DNA of 56,911 bases from Steroidobacteraceae bacterium. Its GTDB lineage: Bacteria; Pseudomonadota; Gammaproteobacteria; Steroidobacterales; Steroidobacteraceae. Both the position numbers and the translations under genes were made by a program. The DNA is taken from contig JALORP010000035.1 of NCBI GenBank assembly GCA_025458865.1, positions 1 through 56,911 of the forward strand, given 5' to 3'. Shown piece after piece: positions 54,813-56,911 of the stretch (position 1 is its first letter; every line of letters begins with the position of its first letter). Under the pieces are notes generated by a model. It was not told the DNA's origin. It saw nothing but the letters and a program-made list of their open reading frames with translations, and made no database searches.

Positions 54813-55607
54813 TCATTTCCGTTTGCTGACCTTGGTCCTGGTTCTGGGTGACGTGTCGGTTGCTGCGGTCTTGCGGCGGTAGCTTTCCACGTTCATCTCG
54901 AAGATGGTCGAGTGGTGGACGAGCCGGTCGACGGCGGCGACGGTCATGGCGGCTTCCGGGAACACCTGGTCCCAGGCGGAGAACGGCTGGTTGGCGGTGA
55001 GCGCGATGCTCTTGCGCTCGTAGCGCTCGGAGATCAGCTCGAACAGGACGCTGCTCTCGGCCTGGTCGCGGCGGACGTAGCTGAAGTCGTCGAGGATCAG
55101 CAGGTCGAAGCGATCGAGGCGGGCGAGCTCGGCGGGCAGGCGCAGGTCGCGGCGTGCGGCCTGCAGGCGCTGCACGAGATCGCCGGTGCGGGTGAACAGC
55201 ACGCGCCAGCCGCGATCGATGAGGCCGTGGCCGATGGCGGCGATGAGGTGCGTCTTGCCGACGCCGGGTGGGCCGAACAGCAGCAGGTTGGCGCCCTGCT
55301 CGAGCCAGGCGTCGCCCTCGACGAGCGCGGCGACGTGCGGCCGCGAGACGGTCGGGACGGCGGCGAAGTCGAAGCTGTCGAGGGACTTGTCGGGCGGCAG
55401 GCCGGACTCGGCGCGGTGCCGGGCGAGCCGGCGGGCCTCGCGCTCGGCCATCTCGTGCTCGAACAGCACGGACAGGAGGCGTTCGGCGCGCCAGGCCTCG
55501 CGGTCGGACTGGGCGGCGATGTCGGTCCACAGTCGCTTGATGGTGGGCAGGCGCAGGTCGGTGAGCATCAGCGGCAGGCGGGCGGCGTCGGCCGTGGACG
55601 TGCTCAT
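54813..55607 (-). CDS. istB: IS21 helper ATPase IstB
   Basis: 264-residue AAA+ DnaC/DnaA-like ATPase that assists the IS21 transposase in target DNA selection. Walker [10 protein letters not shown] near residue 110, Walker B LLILDDFSYV, a sensor segment LTANQPFSAWDQVFPEAAMT, and a closing DRLVHHSTIFEMNVESYR typical of IstB. Complete. Its ATG overlaps the istA stop by 4 bp (ATGA), so translation of the two is coupled. Confidence 0.95.
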   Translation of the reverse strand: MSTSTADAARLPLMLTDLRLPTIKRLWTDIAAQSDREAWRAERLLSVLFEHEMAEREARRLARHRAESGLPPDKSLDSFDFAAVPTVSRPHVAALVEGDAWLEQGANLLLFGPPGVGKTHLIAAIGHGLIDRGWRVLFTRTGDLVQRLQAARRDLRLPAELARLDRFDLLILDDFSYVRRDQAESSVLFELISERYERKSIALTANQPFSAWDQVFPEAAMTVAAVDRLVHHSTIFEMNVESYRRKTAATDTSPRTRTKVSKRK

Positions 55608-56813
55608 GGCCTGGCTCCGACCAGCGTGTCGTAGGCGGCCAGCGGCGGCAGCTGGACGTGGACGGTCGGTTGCAGCGGCGTGCGGGGCGCCAGCTCGCTG
55701 CGCAGCTGCTCGAGGTCCGGCAGCGTATCGGCGGCCTGGAACTCGGCGAGTCGCCCGGCGACGGTGACCACGCCCGCCGACTCGGCCAGCTCTAGCACGC
55801 CAACCATCAGGCGCGCGGCACGCGCCTCGGGCAGGCGGTCGAGCAGCCGCTGCCAGGTGTCGCGGAACTCCTGACGCGGGAACAGGGCGTCGCGCATCCG
55901 CCAGCGCACCAGCGCGCCGGGCTTGCGCTTGAGGGCCGGCAGGTGGTGACGGAAGTCGATGACCGGCGCGCCGCGCACCGAGCGGGGCGCGCGCAGCACG
56001 CAGGCACCGGCGAGCATCGCCTCGATGTGGTCGGCGTAGACGCGCACCTTGAGCCGGTGGCCGATCAGCCGCGAAGGGACCGAGTACGGCACGCCGCGGA
56101 CGGTGAACACGCCGAACTTGGTGACCCGTGCGTCGTCCTCCTCGTACTCGCCGGTGCGGCGGGCCGGCAGCGGCCGCAGGCAGGCGCGCTCGATGGCGAG
56201 TGCCTTGGACACGCGGCCGTTGGCTCGGGCCGTGACCTCGGCCACGAACTGGCGGTAGTCCTCGAGCGACTCAAAGTCGCGGCTGCCACGCAGCAGCAGC
56301 GCCTGCTCGATGAACCGCTTCAGGCTGCCCTGGCGGGCCTCGATCGCCCCGTTCTCGTGGCTCGCGCCGCGGTTGTTACGCGAGGCGACCATCCCGTAAT
56401 GGATGCACAGCGCCTCGTAGCGGCGGGTCAGGTCGTCCCGCTCGGCCAGGTTGCGGAAGGCCGCCGACAGGCTGTCGGTGCGATGCTCGTGTGGCACGCC
56501 GCCGAGCGCCCACAGCGCGTCCTGCAGCCCCGCCGACAGGTCGAGGAAGCACTCCCCGCCGAGCACGACCGCCACGTGCCGCCAGCCCGAGTAGGCCAGT
56601 GCGAACTGGTACAGCCGGTGATCGAACGGCTCGCCGGCGATGCGCACCTCGAGCTCACCGGCGAACGTGAAGTCGGACAGGGCGAGCCGGCCGGGCTCGT
56701 GGACCTGCGCGAAGTACACCTCGCGCTCCGGACCCTCGAGCGCGCGCCACGCCCGCAGCCGCCGCTGCAACGTGCGCAGCAGTCCGTCCGGATACCGCTG
56801 CGGGTAGCGACGC
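55604..56813 (-). CDS. istA: IS21 transposase IstA, N-terminally truncated
   Basis: DDE-type (RNase H fold) transposase of which about 403 residues remain. It begins mid-protein (RYPQRYPDGLLRTLQRRL, the junction to the catalytic region in IstA) and is missing roughly the first 100 residues with the HTH DNA-binding domain. Acidic catalytic residues are visible in FTFAGELEVR (weak), HRTDSLSAAF and ASHENGAIEARQG. An in-frame stop arises at the junction with the next IS end (TGA at 56816-56818), so only a TTG at 56770 could start a shortened product (388 aa). Probably inactive. Confidence 0.85.
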
Positions 56814-56911
56814 TGTCAACGGGCACCCAATTTTCCCCAGTTATGGGCATTGAAAATTCCCCACCGGGTCAGTTGATGGGCTGAGGTTCATCGGCGCGGA
56901 CGAGGCCGGCC
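56814..56911. mobile_element. End of a second IS21-like element, running off the window
   Basis: Begins TGTCAACGGGCACCCAATTT at 56814, with internal repeats (AATTTTCCCCA and AAAATTCCCCA, about 24 bp apart) and no similarity to the end repeats of the neighbouring IS. The TG terminus and A/T-tract repeats fit an IS21-family end. Only 98 bp are visible and no transposase gene is included. Confidence 0.6.

Larger units (their letters stand above)
54745..56813 (-). mobile_element. IS21-family insertion sequence, 5' part truncated
   Basis: About 2.07 kb with istA-istB. The istB-side end starts TGGTCGGCG at 54745, in line with the 5'-TG termini of IS21 elements, and contains two tandem end repeats of 23 bp, a hallmark of the family. 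The opposite end is missing: istA loses its N-terminal part where a different IS end (TGTCAACGGGCACCC) begins at 56814. The photolyase gene is interrupted at the intact end. Confidence 0.85.

Overview
The window is 56.9 kb of very GC-rich DNA (about 70% G+C by eye) with the gene content of a gammaproteobacterium: hrpB, lon, rluB-type pseudouridine synthase, bfd/bfr, ubiG, a HiPIP, a GlyGly-CTERM-type secreted protease and Fur- and sigma-32-type sites. The lineage is an inference from gene content; I cannot name a genus. No rRNA, CRISPR array or prophage is visible.

Layout. 0-9 kb: housekeeping and protein quality control (M28 peptidase, hrpB, lon with a heat-shock-type promoter, NlpC/P60 lipoprotein, rluB), then a gap holding a GGA-rich, terminator-ended candidate sRNA behind a sigma-54-like promoter. 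9-16 kb: class V aminotransferase, HiPIP, Fur-box-controlled bfd-bfr, tRNA-Ile(CAT), a secreted reprolysin-like protease and two hsp20 genes. 16-23.6 kb: a c-type cytochrome pair, a MalT-like LuxR regulator, a lipoprotein, a tiny basic protein and a FecA-like TonB receptor with its own Fur box.

23.8-40.8 kb is the metabolic core. Propionyl-CoA synthase (pcs, a three-domain fusion of about 1846 aa) overlaps malonyl-CoA reductase (mcr, about 1234 aa once a frameshift is repaired) by ATGA. These are the two signature enzymes of the 3-hydroxypropionate pathway: malonyl-CoA to 3-hydroxypropionate (Mcr), then to propionyl-CoA (Pcs). After one small secreted protein comes a bidirectional NAD-reducing [NiFe]-hydrogenase operon, hoxF1-hoxF2-hoxU-hoxY-hoxH-hoxW, with two tandem diaphorase genes. 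The order suggests H2-derived reducing power feeding a reductant-hungry CO2/bicarbonate assimilation module. Three genes of this core (mcr, hoxF2, hoxH) each carry one short out-of-frame deletion across a conserved motif, estimated at 28, 25 and 43 nt; in hoxH the Ni-binding RxCGxC motif is lost. Either the locus is decaying or the sequence has local errors; this must be settled before inferring function.

40.8-53.5 kb is an accessory patchwork: amidohydrolase, acetyltransferase, SOUL protein, three toxin-antitoxin pairs (two BrnT/BrnA-type, one Phd/PIN), a YfcC-type carrier, small membrane proteins and five copies of a short intergenic repeat between 50.3 and 52.25 kb, then ubiG. 53.5 kb to the end: a small membrane protein and a photolyase remnant cut by an IS21-family element, whose istA is in turn cut by the end of a second, different IS21-like element that runs off the window.
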